Assembly (NCBI RefSeq): GCF_030676955.1
Contig: NZ_JAUUUU010000001.1
Span: 558,001 to 622,000, forward strand
Source: Porticoccus litoralis
Lineage (GTDB): Bacteria > Pseudomonadota > Gammaproteobacteria > Pseudomonadales > Porticoccaceae
Direction of reading: 5' to 3'
Length of the DNA: 64,000 nucleotides
The notes under the pieces are model-generated. The model did not search any database. It was not told where the DNA came from and was given only the letters and a program-made list of their open reading frames with translations. The position numbers were made by a program, and so were the translations under genes. Positions 1-8,973 of this stretch are shown here, in pieces (position 1 is the first letter of the stretch; each line of letters opens with the position of its first letter).

Positions 1-438
1 CTCAACCTCTTTCCAGGTTTCACCGCCATCGGCAGTCACCACAACACGACCAAAATTTCCGACAGCTACAGCATGTTTATCATCCCATACTGTGATGTCC
101 TGGAAATGTGTATCCATGGTTGAGTCTTGAACAGACCAGTTATGCCCGGAATCTTTAGTTATTAGTATTTTTCCGTAGTTACCAGCTGCTAAAAAGACAT
201 CACCTTCCACATGAGCAACACCAAGAATGATGTCTCTGCGGTCAATCGCATGTGGAATAACCTCTCCTATCTCGGGAGTCGGCTTAATAAAGAGTCCTGC
301 ATAGAGAAGAGCGGCAACAATTGCCCAGGGCATGATGGAAAGGATAAGCGCTATTATTTTCTGACCTGCTGTTTTTTCAACGTTGTCTTCTGATGCAGAC
401 ATATTATTTTCAGCAAGGTTTTGTCCAGCAACGTTCAT
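1..438 (-). CDS. YCF48-like / BNR-repeat protein (partial, C-terminus off the left edge)
   Basis: The frame opens at an ATG at 438 and stays open to the window edge, giving the first 146 residues. A short polar N-terminus is followed by one hydrophobic segment (about residues 28-50) that probably anchors the protein in the inner membrane. After it come two Asp-box-like units, DSGHNW and DGGETW, typical of the YCF48/photosystem II assembly-like and BNR beta-propeller families. A G-rich stretch precedes the ATG and serves as the ribosome site. It follows DUF1302 and DUF1329 genes on the same strand; in many proteobacteria this trio is followed by an MMPL/RND transporter, which would lie beyond the left edge (inference). 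Exact function unknown. Confidence 0.8.
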   Translation of the reverse strand, partial: MNVAGQNLAENNMSASEDNVEKTAGQKIIALILSIMPWAIVAALLYAGLFIKPTPEIGEVIPHAIDRRDIILGVAHVEGDVFLAAGNYGKILITKDSGHNWSVQDSTMDTHFQDITVWDDKHAVAVGNFGRVVVTADGGETWKEVE

Positions 439-539
439 AAAACCCCCAAAGAATCATAAATGGCTATAACAGCCATCCTTACTACTAAAACGCCATATTT
501 TCTTTAATCGTTAATTTTTGTAACTACACCCGGAAACAT

Positions 540-573
540 GGCTACCAAACAGACTTTCGTCTGATTGGCAACC
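540..573 (-). other. Intercistronic hairpin between the DUF1329 and YCF48-like genes
   Basis: Two 15-base arms (540-554 and 559-573) pair imperfectly around the tetraloop TTTC (GAAA on the minus strand). No T-run follows on the minus strand, so it does not look like a terminator. It may protect the 3' end of the upstream message and set expression levels within the operon (inference). Confidence 0.5.
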
Positions 574-597
574 ATGCCCCGAAGCGTATTTATCAAA

Positions 598-2085
598 TTA
601 CCGAGCCAGAGCGATCAACGTTTTCAGAGAAACGTCTTGCTCTTCTACACCTTCTGGGTTGGCTTTCATGTTTGAAGACCAAGTGGTGGAGAACTCAGCT
701 TTCCAGTCAATGGTGTGACCAACAACAGGCATGATGGCTTTGTATCCGTCATCACCAATATCGGCACGGTTTTGGAAGATAAAGGTTTTCCAGAACTTAC
801 CGTTTTTGTCGTAGGCCTCACCCTGATAAGGACGTGGGTAGTCAACTTCCATATAAACGACTTTCTTGCTGTAGGGGTGCTCATCAGGAGGCGTACCTTC
901 GATGTGCCAAACTTCACGCGGCTCCCACTGAACCTGAGGCGCAGGGAAGAAGTGTGGAGCGTTATCCATATCTACAGCCGGGAATTCCTCTCTGGTGTTT
1001 TTGTAGCGCAGGTCTACAGTCATCAGAGGGGCGTGAGCGATAGCAAACATCCAACGCTTACCTTTCAGGGTTACGTCTTTGTACTTGGTCGGTACCGCAT
1101 CCCAAATATCCCAGTCATCATACAGCTGTACAGTACCGCCGATGGGATCCATCCAGGCGTTACCAGACAGACGACGTGCACGACGTACAGACTTCAGGTA
1201 GGCAAATACGTCATCAGGGGTTTTTGCACTAGGGTCATTGTATCGAGTAGAGAAGATACCAATACCTTTAATATCCTGCGGATAGATCGCCACAAGAACG
1301 GTCTTCTGCATGATAGTGCCATCACCTTCTGAAACAGGACCACCGTCGAGACGGCCTTCCATATAGTAGCGACGTGCCCACCAACGCTGAATACGCTCAA
1401 TACCTTCGTGGGCATCAAGGAATACCCAAGAGATATGACGCAGATCCATGGTTGCACCGTAAGTCGGTGAACGCAGGTTCCAGATCAGCTTGTCACCAGC
1501 GTGTGGATCAGAGCTTGTTTGAGTTTTTTCATCAAACGTTTTCAGAATGTCCTGCGGATCGAAGAACATACCTGCAGTCCAGTTACCAACTTCACGAGTG
1601 GCTGGATCAAAGGTTACTTTGTCCTTGCCATCGATAGTGGCTTGCATGTACTTCGGATCCATTTCGATAAACTCTGAATGACGAGTATTAATCTTCAGGT
1701 TTTTCTCACGGATCATCCACTCAGTGTTTTCGGTGATCATGTCGCCAACACGTTTTCCTTCGAAATACATGTCTTTGACTTTATCGAAGTTCTCAGCACT
1801 GATGACAGTGCCGGCCTTCATCACCTGAGCTTCAGTCACACCTGCAGGCAGTGTTTCGCTTGGCTGCGGAGTGCCATCCCAACGACCAGCCTTGGGTGGA
1901 TCGCCGTAGTACAAGGGATTCGGTTTCTCACCCCAGGCAGTCGGCTGGACGTAACCAGCGTCACGGTCGGTTGCGTAGATACGCGCATCGACCTCTGCCT
2001 TGTCGCCTGCAGCAGTAGCGGTCAATGGAGCGGCTACAAACAGCCCCATTGAAACTACTGACGTAGTCAATAACTTCTTATACAT
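598..2085 (-). CDS. DUF1329 domain-containing protein, exported
   Basis: A 495-residue protein with a clear Sec signal peptide (hydrophobic core VVSMGLFVAAPLTATA, cleavage near residues 25-26). The length and the Trp/Tyr/Asp-rich body with motifs such as NLRSPTYGA and WAFD-like segments fit the DUF1329 family, a LolA/LolB-like fold often encoded beside DUF1302 proteins. Such pairs recur near genes for hydrophobic substrate catabolism, and an envelope or transport role is generally proposed but not established. It starts 89 bases after the DUF1302 stop and is probably in the same operon, downstream of the -24/-12 site near 4071-4088. Confidence 0.85.
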   Translation of the reverse strand: MYKKLLTTSVVSMGLFVAAPLTATAAGDKAEVDARIYATDRDAGYVQPTAWGEKPNPLYYGDPPKAGRWDGTPQPSETLPAGVTEAQVMKAGTVISAENFDKVKDMYFEGKRVGDMITENTEWMIREKNLKINTRHSEFIEMDPKYMQATIDGKDKVTFDPATREVGNWTAGMFFDPQDILKTFDEKTQTSSDPHAGDKLIWNLRSPTYGATMDLRHISWVFLDAHEGIERIQRWWARRYYMEGRLDGGPVSEGDGTIMQKTVLVAIYPQDIKGIGIFSTRYNDPSAKTPDDVFAYLKSVRRARRLSGNAWMDPIGGTVQLYDDWDIWDAVPTKYKDVTLKGKRWMFAIAHAPLMTVDLRYKNTREEFPAVDMDNAPHFFPAPQVQWEPREVWHIEGTPPDEHPYSKKVVYMEVDYPRPYQGEAYDKNGKFWKTFIFQNRADIGDDGYKAIMPVVGHTIDWKAEFSTTWSSNMKANPEGVEEQDVSLKTLIALAR

Positions 2086-2174
2086 AGTTATACTCCCAGT
2101 TTATAAAATGAGTCTTATTTGCGACTTTTATTCTGTGAAATAGTTTCGCAAATATACTTTTTTATCTTTTCTAC

Positions 2175-3902
2175 TTAGAACTGACGAGTCAGCTTGACAA
2201 CGATCTGGTTGTCGTCGGCGAACCAGTCCATCAGAGCAGCACTGTTCTCGCGCTTACCAAGCCAGCCAGCACCAAAGCCCTGCGAACATCCTGCCATACC
2301 GGCTGAAGCGGCAGATGCACCTGATGTATCTGGTGTACCACATACTTTCTTCTTGTCACCGTCGTTCCACCACAGATCAGCTTCGACCTTCAGACGCCAG
2401 TCATCGCCCCAGACAAACTCTACAGCCGGGATAGCAAAACCACCACCGTTGGACAGGTCAGTACCGATCACGAAAGATGGGTTAATGGTGTCACGGGTGT
2501 AGTTCAACAGAGTGAAGAAAGTCAGGTATACAGTGTGTTCTTTCTTCTTGGAGCCAAAGGATGCGAATTCAACGATTTCATCGTCGTCGTCGTAGTTCAT
2601 GATCCAAGTATCAAACAACTGCACACTGGACAGCGAGGGGCGGTGAGTGCCAAGCACATCCATCCACTTAAACTCTTTGTCGATACGCAACATGATTTTC
2701 ATGATGTCCTTTTCAACCACACCTTCCCAACCGGGCAGGTCAGATTGAAGCGCACCGTAGTTGTAGGGACGGTTGGGGATATAGGCCACTTCCGCACTCA
2801 ACGTGGAGTCCAGCTTCATGCTGAAGTAGTTCATACTAAGACCGAAGATATCGATTTCAGGGAAGATCCAGTCACCCAGAAGCTTGCCTTTTTTCGGGTC
2901 TTCAGCATAAGAGTTAACGGTAACGCCTTGCATGGTAAAGCCTGGATTGCCACTCATGCCTGGGTTCGGGTTCATCACAGGAATATCGGTTACAAATGCC
3001 TTCATGTACGACAGAGAGTAACCCATAGAACCCCAGGTACCATTCCAGCGGATACCGTAGGTGGTCTTATCCCAGTCGCCTGCTTTGTGATCTGTATCAT
3101 AGATACCGCTGAACTGAGAGAAGTCTGCACCGCGATAGGGGTGTGGAATCCAGCGACCACCTTCCGCGTTATAGTTACTACCCATATCCTCGTTGCGATC
3201 CCACTTACCAGGACGAATAAACCAGTTCAGGCTTCCACCCCACTCATAGAGATCGAGGTTGAAGTTGAACAGGAAAAGCGGTTTACGCCATTCTTCGTTG
3301 TTCTCGTAGAAGAGGCGACCGCGGTAATCGTAACCGTGCACCACATCCATCGCCTGGAAGAAGTCGGACTCACCCCATACCAGCTGTTGGCGACCAATAC
3401 GCACAAACAAGCGATCGGTTACTGCCCAGTCAAAGTAGATTTCACGCAGCATATCCATCACTTCATCAGTGGTTTCATATTGCTCCATGAAATCGCCTTT
3501 GCGACCACCTTTACCGTAGTTACTGTAGAAGCTACCACCAAAGGTACTTGATGTTTCGTTAATACGGTCCTCGAGATCATCCAGATAATCTGTCTGATGC
3601 TCGTGTTCGAAACGGGTAATTACTTTCCAGTTGAGGGGACCGGTCTTGATATCAAAGTCCAAGTTCAACGTGGCGCGAGCCTGGTTCATGCGCCATTTGT
3701 CATCGGCTGCAGTCTCATCGTGATCTTCAAGCAGAACACCGACTGTCGCACGGGCATAACCGCTGTACTTGATATCGAAATTCGGGCCATCACCATAGTT
3801 AAGGTCTACAGCTAACGCTGGGGTACTGGCGGCCAAAAGCCCCCCGAACCCCAACAGAAAGCCACCAACTTTCATAATGCTGGTGTTGTCTTTTCTCACC
3901 AT
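2175..3902 (-). CDS. DUF1302 family outer-membrane protein
   Basis: The chosen ATG at 3902 has a strong GGGAG ribosome site seven bases upstream; the frame is open 60 bases further but without a comparable site. The product (575 residues) has a signal peptide ending near STPALA and a beta-rich sequence with alternating aromatic residues, Asp/Gly turns, and a terminal Phe (LTRQF), as expected for an outer-membrane barrel. The central RIGRQQLVWGESDFF segment is characteristic of DUF1302. It probably admits a hydrophobic substrate, together with the DUF1329 and YCF48-like proteins downstream (inference from family context). Substrate unknown. Confidence 0.85.
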   Translation of the reverse strand: MVRKDNTSIMKVGGFLLGFGGLLAASTPALAVDLNYGDGPNFDIKYSGYARATVGVLLEDHDETAADDKWRMNQARATLNLDFDIKTGPLNWKVITRFEHEHQTDYLDDLEDRINETSSTFGGSFYSNYGKGGRKGDFMEQYETTDEVMDMLREIYFDWAVTDRLFVRIGRQQLVWGESDFFQAMDVVHGYDYRGRLFYENNEEWRKPLFLFNFNLDLYEWGGSLNWFIRPGKWDRNEDMGSNYNAEGGRWIPHPYRGADFSQFSGIYDTDHKAGDWDKTTYGIRWNGTWGSMGYSLSYMKAFVTDIPVMNPNPGMSGNPGFTMQGVTVNSYAEDPKKGKLLGDWIFPEIDIFGLSMNYFSMKLDSTLSAEVAYIPNRPYNYGALQSDLPGWEGVVEKDIMKIMLRIDKEFKWMDVLGTHRPSLSSVQLFDTWIMNYDDDDEIVEFASFGSKKKEHTVYLTFFTLLNYTRDTINPSFVIGTDLSNGGGFAIPAVEFVWGDDWRLKVEADLWWNDGDKKKVCGTPDTSGASAASAGMAGCSQGFGAGWLGKRENSAALMDWFADDNQIVVKLTRQF

Positions 3903-3946
3903 TCTTCTTCTCCCACTTATCGTTGGATATTTTTTATAACCGCCGC

Positions 3947-3972
3947 ATATTGCGCACAGCAATGCGCAATAT
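3947..3972. repeat. Perfect inverted repeat in the leader of the DUF1302 gene
   Basis: Ten-base arms ATATTGCGCA and TGCGCAATAT are separated by CAGCAA. It lies 45 bases upstream of the DUF1302 start codon and downstream of the proposed sigma-54 start site, so it would be in the transcribed leader. It could be an operator for a dimeric repressor or an RNA hairpin. The 9-mer TTGCGCACA of the left half recurs at 4287-4295. Confidence 0.6.
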
Positions 3973-4441
3973 AAACAGCTTCTACCCCAACAGCAACTAC
4001 AGATTTACTACGCAAGCACTACGCCATCGACTTAAAACCGGGCGTTTTTGCCTAGAAACTGATGTATTTAATGCTTGTAAAGTGCCTCTCACCAAAGGGG
4101 ATACCTCAAAAACCGTTTTATTATCGTACGGCTTCGGCTGCAAATCGTATGATTAAAGAAAACACATAGCAACCCCTAATTACGTCTAAAATGGCCCCAA
4201 AGGCTCATCATGCCTACCACCAAAGGGCTATAGACTTGGAGCTGACGGCGTTATTTTCGTTAAAAGCCAGCTGATTGTTCCCCCCGTTGCGCACATGCTA
4301 TGATCGCATCAAAGCTTTTGAAGCAGCTGGCAAATTTAAGAAGTAACCGGTGAACTGTCCGCACTACAACTACAATAAATGCAAGCCCATACTCAAAAGC
4401 AATTCTTTATATATAGGCACTCAGCCAGGGGGCATTAAACG
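3973..4441. other. Divergent intergenic region between the DUF1302 gene and the sigma-54 activator
   Basis: No gene is supported here. It holds the candidate -24/-12 element for the minus-strand operon (4071-4088) and a repeated 10-mer CACCAAAGGG at 4090-4099 and 4218-4227, about one to thirteen helical turns upstream of that element, which could be activator sites (weak inference). The remaining sequence is AT-rich; the activator's own promoter was not recognised. Confidence 0.45.
4071..4088 (-). promoter_or_regulatory. Candidate sigma-54 (-24/-12) promoter for DUF1302-DUF1329-YCF48 operon
   Basis: Read on the minus strand the site is AGGCACTTTACAAGCAT: GGCAC at -24 and GC at -12 with the required ten bases between GG and GC. 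The -12 block has AAGC rather than TTGC, so the match is moderate. Transcription would start near 4061. An activator of the sigma-54 class is encoded next door. Confidence 0.4.
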
Positions 4442-6454
4442 TTGAGGGGCTCAGATCCTAAAAAGACAAGTCAACTCTCAGGAAGCGATCTCACTTCCCA
4501 GAGGGGTATAGATCATGCCTGGGAGAAATTCTTGTGCACTGGCGGACAGTCTGACGACCTTCCCATTAGAGACGTTATCGCCAGCTCCTGGCAGCGCTGC
4601 CTTTCACAAGGTGTCAATCCCGAACAAAAAGCTGCCCCTTTGCTAGCCACAGAAAACAACCTGTACGACTGCCGCCAAAAAAACTCCGAACTGTTGGAAT
4701 GCGCACAACCGGTTATTGCCCAGGCAAGTGCCTTTCTTCAGGATCTGGAAACTATCCTTTTTTTGACCGATTACCAAGGCCTCAACCTGCAAATCGTTGG
4801 CGACCCTCGAACCCTGGATGATGCTAATCACATTGGGTTAGTAGAAGGCAGCGGCTGGAATGAGGTGGTTGCCGGTTCAAATGCTGTAGGCACCGCAATG
4901 GCGACCCGGCGCCCCACACAAGTGCATGGTGAAGAACACTACTGCCAGGGATTTAAGCCTTGGACCTGTACTGCTGCCGTTATCGCAGATCCTTATGACA
5001 ACCAGATGATGGGTGTCATAGATCTCTCCGGACTGTGCAGCATGTATGACAAATTTCACGTTCCCCTTGTAGTTGCTTGGGTCAGCCAGATTCAGTCCGG
5101 CTTGGCCCGGAGGACCTCCGAACAATGGAGCTCCATCCTCGAGCACAGTAACAGCAATTTTGGTCGTTTCAGGAATACCGGCAAACTGTTACTCGACAAG
5201 CACGGCAGGCTCGTTAACTTTTCGTCAAACTCCAGCGAAGCTCTTGATGCCCTGGGTATCGACTATGACCCTTACTCCAAACGCCGCTTATCCATGGAAA
5301 GATTCGGTGGAGAAAGCATTGTTTACCCCCACGACCGCGGCGAATGGGTCTCAGAAGACTGGGTCGAACCCATTCGCCACAAAGGCGAGATCATCGGCTT
5401 TCAACTGCTGGTGCCTGCTGGTCGCATCCATTCGGGAAAACCGCAAATCATTCAGGAAACAAGCCCATCGCTAAAACCTGATTTTGACCCATTCCAAGAA
5501 ATTTACGGCGAAAGCCCCTCGTTCAAATCGAGCGCTAATAAGGCCCGCAAAGCAGCATCAACACCTTTACCTGTTTTGATACTCGGAGATACCGGAGTTG
5601 GCAAAGAAGTGTTTGCCAAAGCCATTCACGACAGTAGCCATTATTCGGAAGGGCCATTTATTGACCTGAACTGCAGCTCCTTCTCCAAAGACATTCTAAA
5701 CAGCGAACTATTCGGTCATGTAGAGGGCGCATTTACGGGGGCGAAAAAGGGCGGCCTGATCGGCAAAATAGAGGCTGCTAATGGGGGCACTCTATTTCTT
5801 GATGAGATAGGTGAAATGCCCTTGGAAATACAACCTGTTTTTCTTCGCGTCCTGCAAGAGAAAAAAATCTACCGAGTCGGGGATGTCAAACCCATTCCCG
5901 TTGACTTCCGACTTATTGCCGCCACAAACCGAGATCTTAAGGCTGCTGTAAATGAGGGACTGTTTCGCAAGGACCTCTATTTCCGCCTCTCTACGGTGAC
6001 CATCAGCCTTGACCCGCTATCTGGCAGAAAAGAGGACATTGAAGGCATCGCCCAGTCGGTGCTGGACCGCTTAAACAAAGAGAACCCAGACCAAATTACC
6101 GCTAAACGTTTTTCTCCCGCCCTGCTAAATGCCCTCAAAACCAGGGAATGGCCAGGCAACATTCGCGAACTGGTGAATGTCGTTGAGTGTATGTGTTTTA
6201 TGTCCCAGAGCGAGACGCTCACCATCGATGACTTGCCGGATGGCTATCGCCCAGGAGAAGTCAGCATTCATTCAGAGTTTGCCGCTGGCCCAGCCAGCAT
6301 ACCCCAAGGCAATCTTGACGTGGTTGAGAAAAACACCATTGAGGCTGCGGTCAAGCAATCGAGTGGCAATATGACGCAAGCTGCAAAGCACCTCGGCATT
6401 GCCAAAAGCACCCTATATCAAAAGATGAAAAAATACGGGATCAAGAAACCGTAA
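4442..6454 (+). CDS. Sigma-54-dependent transcriptional activator, AcoR/AcxR type
   Basis: A 670-residue enhancer-binding protein. The N-terminal third is a GAF-type sensor like that of AcoR (segments GSNAVGTAMATRRP and CTAAVIADPYDNQMMGVIDL). The central AAA+ domain has Walker A GDTGVGKE near residue 382, the sigma-54 contact loop GAFTGA near 430 and Walker B TLFLDEIGE near 452. The C-terminal Fis-type helix-turn-helix covers about 630-668 (NMTQAAKHLGIAKSTLYQKM). The start is TTG at 4442: an in-frame stop lies two codons upstream and AGGGGG sits nine bases before it; no early in-frame ATG exists. Activators of this type control acetone carboxylase and acetoin operons, so control of the flanking ketone-carboxylase island is likely (inference). 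Confidence 0.93.
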   Translation: MRGSDPKKTSQLSGSDLTSQRGIDHAWEKFLCTGGQSDDLPIRDVIASSWQRCLSQGVNPEQKAAPLLATENNLYDCRQKNSELLECAQPVIAQASAFLQDLETILFLTDYQGLNLQIVGDPRTLDDANHIGLVEGSGWNEVVAGSNAVGTAMATRRPTQVHGEEHYCQGFKPWTCTAAVIADPYDNQMMGVIDLSGLCSMYDKFHVPLVVAWVSQIQSGLARRTSEQWSSILEHSNSNFGRFRNTGKLLLDKHGRLVNFSSNSSEALDALGIDYDPYSKRRLSMERFGGESIVYPHDRGEWVSEDWVEPIRHKGEIIGFQLLVPAGRIHSGKPQIIQETSPSLKPDFDPFQEIYGESPSFKSSANKARKAASTPLPVLILGDTGVGKEVFAKAIHDSSHYSEGPFIDLNCSSFSKDILNSELFGHVEGAFTGAKKGGLIGKIEAANGGTLFLDEIGEMPLEIQPVFLRVLQEKKIYRVGDVKPIPVDFRLIAATNRDLKAAVNEGLFRKDLYFRLSTVTISLDPLSGRKEDIEGIAQSVLDRLNKENPDQITAKRFSPALLNALKTREWPGNIRELVNVVECMCFMSQSETLTIDDLPDGYRPGEVSIHSEFAAGPASIPQGNLDVVEKNTIEAAVKQSSGNMTQAAKHLGIAKSTLYQKMKKYGIKKP

Positions 6455-6480
6455 CAAGCTCTCTAGCAGTTGGCCTTAAG

Positions 6481-6510
6481 CAAAACCCCCTAATTCGAGG
6501 GGGTTTTTTG
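6481..6510. terminator. Bidirectional rho-independent terminator
   Basis: AAAACCCCC and GGGGGTTTT pair around TAATTCGA, with A- and T-runs on either side, so it can stop both the activator transcript (plus) and the dehydrogenase transcript (minus). Confidence 0.93.
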
Positions 6511-6581
6511 TAGCTTCAAGTGTTTACCTACATACCTGCTGCCGACCAGAACTGCTGCATTCCGGTCACCCCAACAAGGCC

Positions 6582-7304
6582 TTAGTACATATGTTGGCCA
6601 CCATTTATTGACAGGGTTGAACCCGTAATAAATCCGCCCTCATCCGACACCAGGAATAGAATGCCCCGAGCAATATCATGGGCTGTCCCCAAACGACCCA
6701 CCGGTATTCTGGCAACAATTTTCTCCAGAACATCCGCAGGAACATTTCTCACCATATCGGTATCAACGTAGCCTGGAGCTACCGCGTTAACGGTCACACC
6801 ATACGCAGCACTTTCCAAAGCCAGGGCTTTTGTAAAACCGTGAATGCCCGACTTTGCAGCTGCATAGTTGACCTGTCCGTATTGACCAGCCTGACCATTG
6901 AGGGAGCCAACGTTAACAATTCGTCCGAACTTGCGCTCCCTCATACCATCAATCACACCACGACACATATTGAAGCAAGAGCCCAGGTTGGTATCCAGAA
7001 CTGCCTGCCACATTTCATGGGTCATCTTGTGCATGGTGCGGTCACGGGTAATACCCGCATTGTTAACCAACACCGATACAGGACCAGCATCACGTTCAAT
7101 CTGCGCAATTCCTTCCTGACATGCATCAAAGTCCGACACGTCAAACTTATAAACAGGAATTCCCGTTCGCTCTGAAAATTCCCGGGCACGCTCATCGTTA
7201 CCACCGTAGTTGGATACCGTTTCATAACCGGCTTCTTTCAACTCGACAGCAATTGATTCACCAATACCTCTTGTTCCCCCAGTTACTAATGCCACTTTAG
7301 ACAT
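6582..7304 (-). CDS. phbB: Acetoacetyl-CoA reductase-type short-chain dehydrogenase (PhaB family)
   Basis: A 240-residue classical SDR. It has the cofactor motif GGTRGIG (9-15), NNAG (81-84), and the catalytic Ser134, Tyr147 and Lys151. The C-terminus NGGQHMY and the overall sequence match the PhaB/acetoacetyl-CoA reductase group, which reduces 3-ketoacyl-CoA with NADPH. In this island it could instead interconvert a secondary alcohol and the ketone used by the carboxylase next door; (S)-1-phenylethanol dehydrogenase of the ethylbenzene pathway is also an SDR. A good AGGAG site precedes the ATG. It is 344 bases from the thiolase gene and may have its own promoter near 7397-7414. Confidence 0.88.
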   Translation of the reverse strand: MSKVALVTGGTRGIGESIAVELKEAGYETVSNYGGNDERAREFSERTGIPVYKFDVSDFDACQEGIAQIERDAGPVSVLVNNAGITRDRTMHKMTHEMWQAVLDTNLGSCFNMCRGVIDGMRERKFGRIVNVGSLNGQAGQYGQVNYAAAKSGIHGFTKALALESAAYGVTVNAVAPGYVDTDMVRNVPADVLEKIVARIPVGRLGTAHDIARGILFLVSDEGGFITGSTLSINGGQHMY

Positions 7305-7396
7305 GCTACATCTCCTGCTTTATGGGACTGCAAAATAACTCTTTTTACATCTTTAACTACTGACACTGATCAAGCAGTGAATTTTTTATAGGCAGA

Positions 7397-7414
7397 CCGC
7401 ACCACTACTGCCAA
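7397..7414 (-). promoter_or_regulatory. Candidate sigma-54 (-24/-12) promoter for the SDR gene
   Basis: On the minus strand TTGGCAGTAGTGGTGC places GG and GC ten bases apart and keeps TTGGCA at -24; the -12 block is GTGC instead of TTGC. It would start transcription near 7387, giving a leader of about 80 bases. One of three such sites in the island. Confidence 0.35.
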
Positions 7415-7545
7415 GACTTATAGAATAGAAATGATTTTCGATTAAATGAATGCGACTTTTAGCGAACATACATCATCTATAAGGGCTATTAGACAATTAA
7501 TAAACCAGCAGAAAACAAAATACAAACACAAATCCAACTTTCGGT

Positions 7546-7594
7546 AGAAAGGAGAAAGGAGAAAGGAGAAAGGAGAAAGGAGAAAGGAGAAAGG
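7546..7594. repeat. Seven tandem copies of the heptamer AGAAAGG
   Basis: Exactly seven perfect copies (49 bases) lie between the thiolase and SDR genes. On the minus strand it is a CCTTTCT pyrimidine tract directly after an imperfect hairpin (7595-7634). Perfect short tandem repeats like this are prone to slippage. Confidence 0.95.
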
Positions 7595-7634
7595 CTGCCG
7601 GAACACCACGGCCATTGCCATGGCATTCCGACAG
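7595..7634 (-). terminator. Imperfect hairpin after the thiolase gene, possible terminator
   Basis: CTGCCGGAA (7595-7603) pairs with TTCCGACAG (7626-7634) with one mismatch, with further pairing inside. On the minus strand it is followed by the pyrimidine heptamer repeat rather than a plain T-run. It lies 15 bases beyond the thiolase stop, so termination or 3'-end protection of the long operon is plausible but unproven. Confidence 0.35.
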
Positions 7635-7648
7635 GGGGGTAAAACCCA

Positions 7649-8914
7649 TCACTGCATACGGCGCATTACCGTGACACAGTTGGTAACACCGGAACCACCT
7701 ATATTCACAGTCATGGCGACTTCGGGGTTTCCTTTGTGAGCAACACCGATAGGCTCACCTATCAGTTGCTTGTATGCCAAGGCATGCATGGAGGCACCTG
7801 TTGCACCAACCGGGTGACCTTTGGATTTCAGCCCGCCAGACAGGTTGATCGGACAGTCACCATCAGGGTCATATTTTCCAGCCATGAAGTCATAGCCGGC
7901 GCGCCCGGGGGCTGACAAGCCAATGGCTTCCGTACAGAGAATCTGGTTGACCGTGAAACAATCATGTACTTCTGCCAGGTCAATATCGTTAACACCAGCT
8001 CCCGCTTCTTCCAACGCCAGCTTCACAGCGTGACGTGTAGCCTGCAACTCATGCAAGCGCCCCGCCCTGGCTGAAAGCGTCATACGATCAGTCACATGAC
8101 CAATACCAGACAGCTCTACGGCATGTTTGAAATTGGCTTTCGCATTATCAGTGGAAGTCAACACAACTGCTGCGGCGCCATCAGTGATCAGAGAGCAATC
8201 ATGCAAACGCAGAGGTGGAGCAATCATAGGGTTGCTGCCTTTACCTGACTCCGGCAAATTGAGAATAGCCTCTGCCGTCACCAACTGATTCCTGTCCGGG
8301 ATACTGCCCGGGCCGAAATGGGCCAGCGGGTTTTGAATACCATTGCGATAGTTCAGCGCCGAAACATGGGCCAGCATGATGCGCAACTGCTCATCCGTCA
8401 GCTCATTATTGGCTTGATAGGCTTTACCCAATTCGGCAAACAGCCCCGGAAAAGTCATGCCCTTGGCACCTTCATCAGGCCAGTAAGAGCAACAGGCCAA
8501 AGCATGAGTTACCCCAGCCGTATCCAGTGTATTCATCTTTTCAACACCGATAGCCAATACGTTTTTAAAACGGCCTGAGGCTACGGCATAGGCCGCGTTA
8601 TAGATGGCCAGCGAGGAAGTCGCACAGGCACCTTCGGTGCGGGTAGTTGGTTTTAACAGCAGCCCCTGTGGATCAATCTCCAACGCCAGGGGGCCAACAT
8701 GCTCCTGATTGACGAACATGGAGGGCGAGCAGGAACCGACCCAAATTGCGTCAATATCCTTTGCCTCAAGCCCTGCATCAGCAATAGCGCCAGCTCCGGC
8801 TTCTTCCAGCAATTCATAAAAAGATTTGAGATCTTCGATCTCTCCAGTCTCACGATCGCGCTTTACAAAAGCACCAAACTGGGTGTTATAGGCACCCACA
8901 ATACTGACCTTCAC
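7649..8914 (-). CDS. Thiolase family protein, SCP-x type
   Basis: A 421-residue thiolase-fold protein. The nucleophile is probably Cys97 in EGACATSS, and the motifs HDCF and GHPVGATG (His near 367) are present. The second catalytic Cys of classical thiolases is replaced: the loop reads VNIGGSG, with Asn near 404. This fits the SCP-x/lipid-transfer-like branch, some of which act on steroid or branched side chains. In this operon it could cleave the beta-ketoacyl-CoA made by the preceding carboxylase and CoA ligase. Start is GTG at 8914 with GAGGG nine bases upstream. It lies 59 bases after the CoA ligase. Confidence 0.88.
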   Translation of the reverse strand: MKVSIVGAYNTQFGAFVKRDRETGEIEDLKSFYELLEEAGAGAIADAGLEAKDIDAIWVGSCSPSMFVNQEHVGPLALEIDPQGLLLKPTTRTEGACATSSLAIYNAAYAVASGRFKNVLAIGVEKMNTLDTAGVTHALACCSYWPDEGAKGMTFPGLFAELGKAYQANNELTDEQLRIMLAHVSALNYRNGIQNPLAHFGPGSIPDRNQLVTAEAILNLPESGKGSNPMIAPPLRLHDCSLITDGAAAVVLTSTDNAKANFKHAVELSGIGHVTDRMTLSARAGRLHELQATRHAVKLALEEAGAGVNDIDLAEVHDCFTVNQILCTEAIGLSAPGRAGYDFMAGKYDPDGDCPINLSGGLKSKGHPVGATGASMHALAYKQLIGEPIGVAHKGNPEVAMTVNIGGSGVTNCVTVMRRMQ

Positions 8915-8973
8915 GGCATAACCCTCGTATTGATTAAACGTTGAAAACTAGTAATAACGTGTGAATATTTGCT

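Noticed and set aside
7546..7594. Heptamer repeats as a CRISPR array
   Set aside because: Units are seven bases with no spacers; it is a simple tandem repeat.
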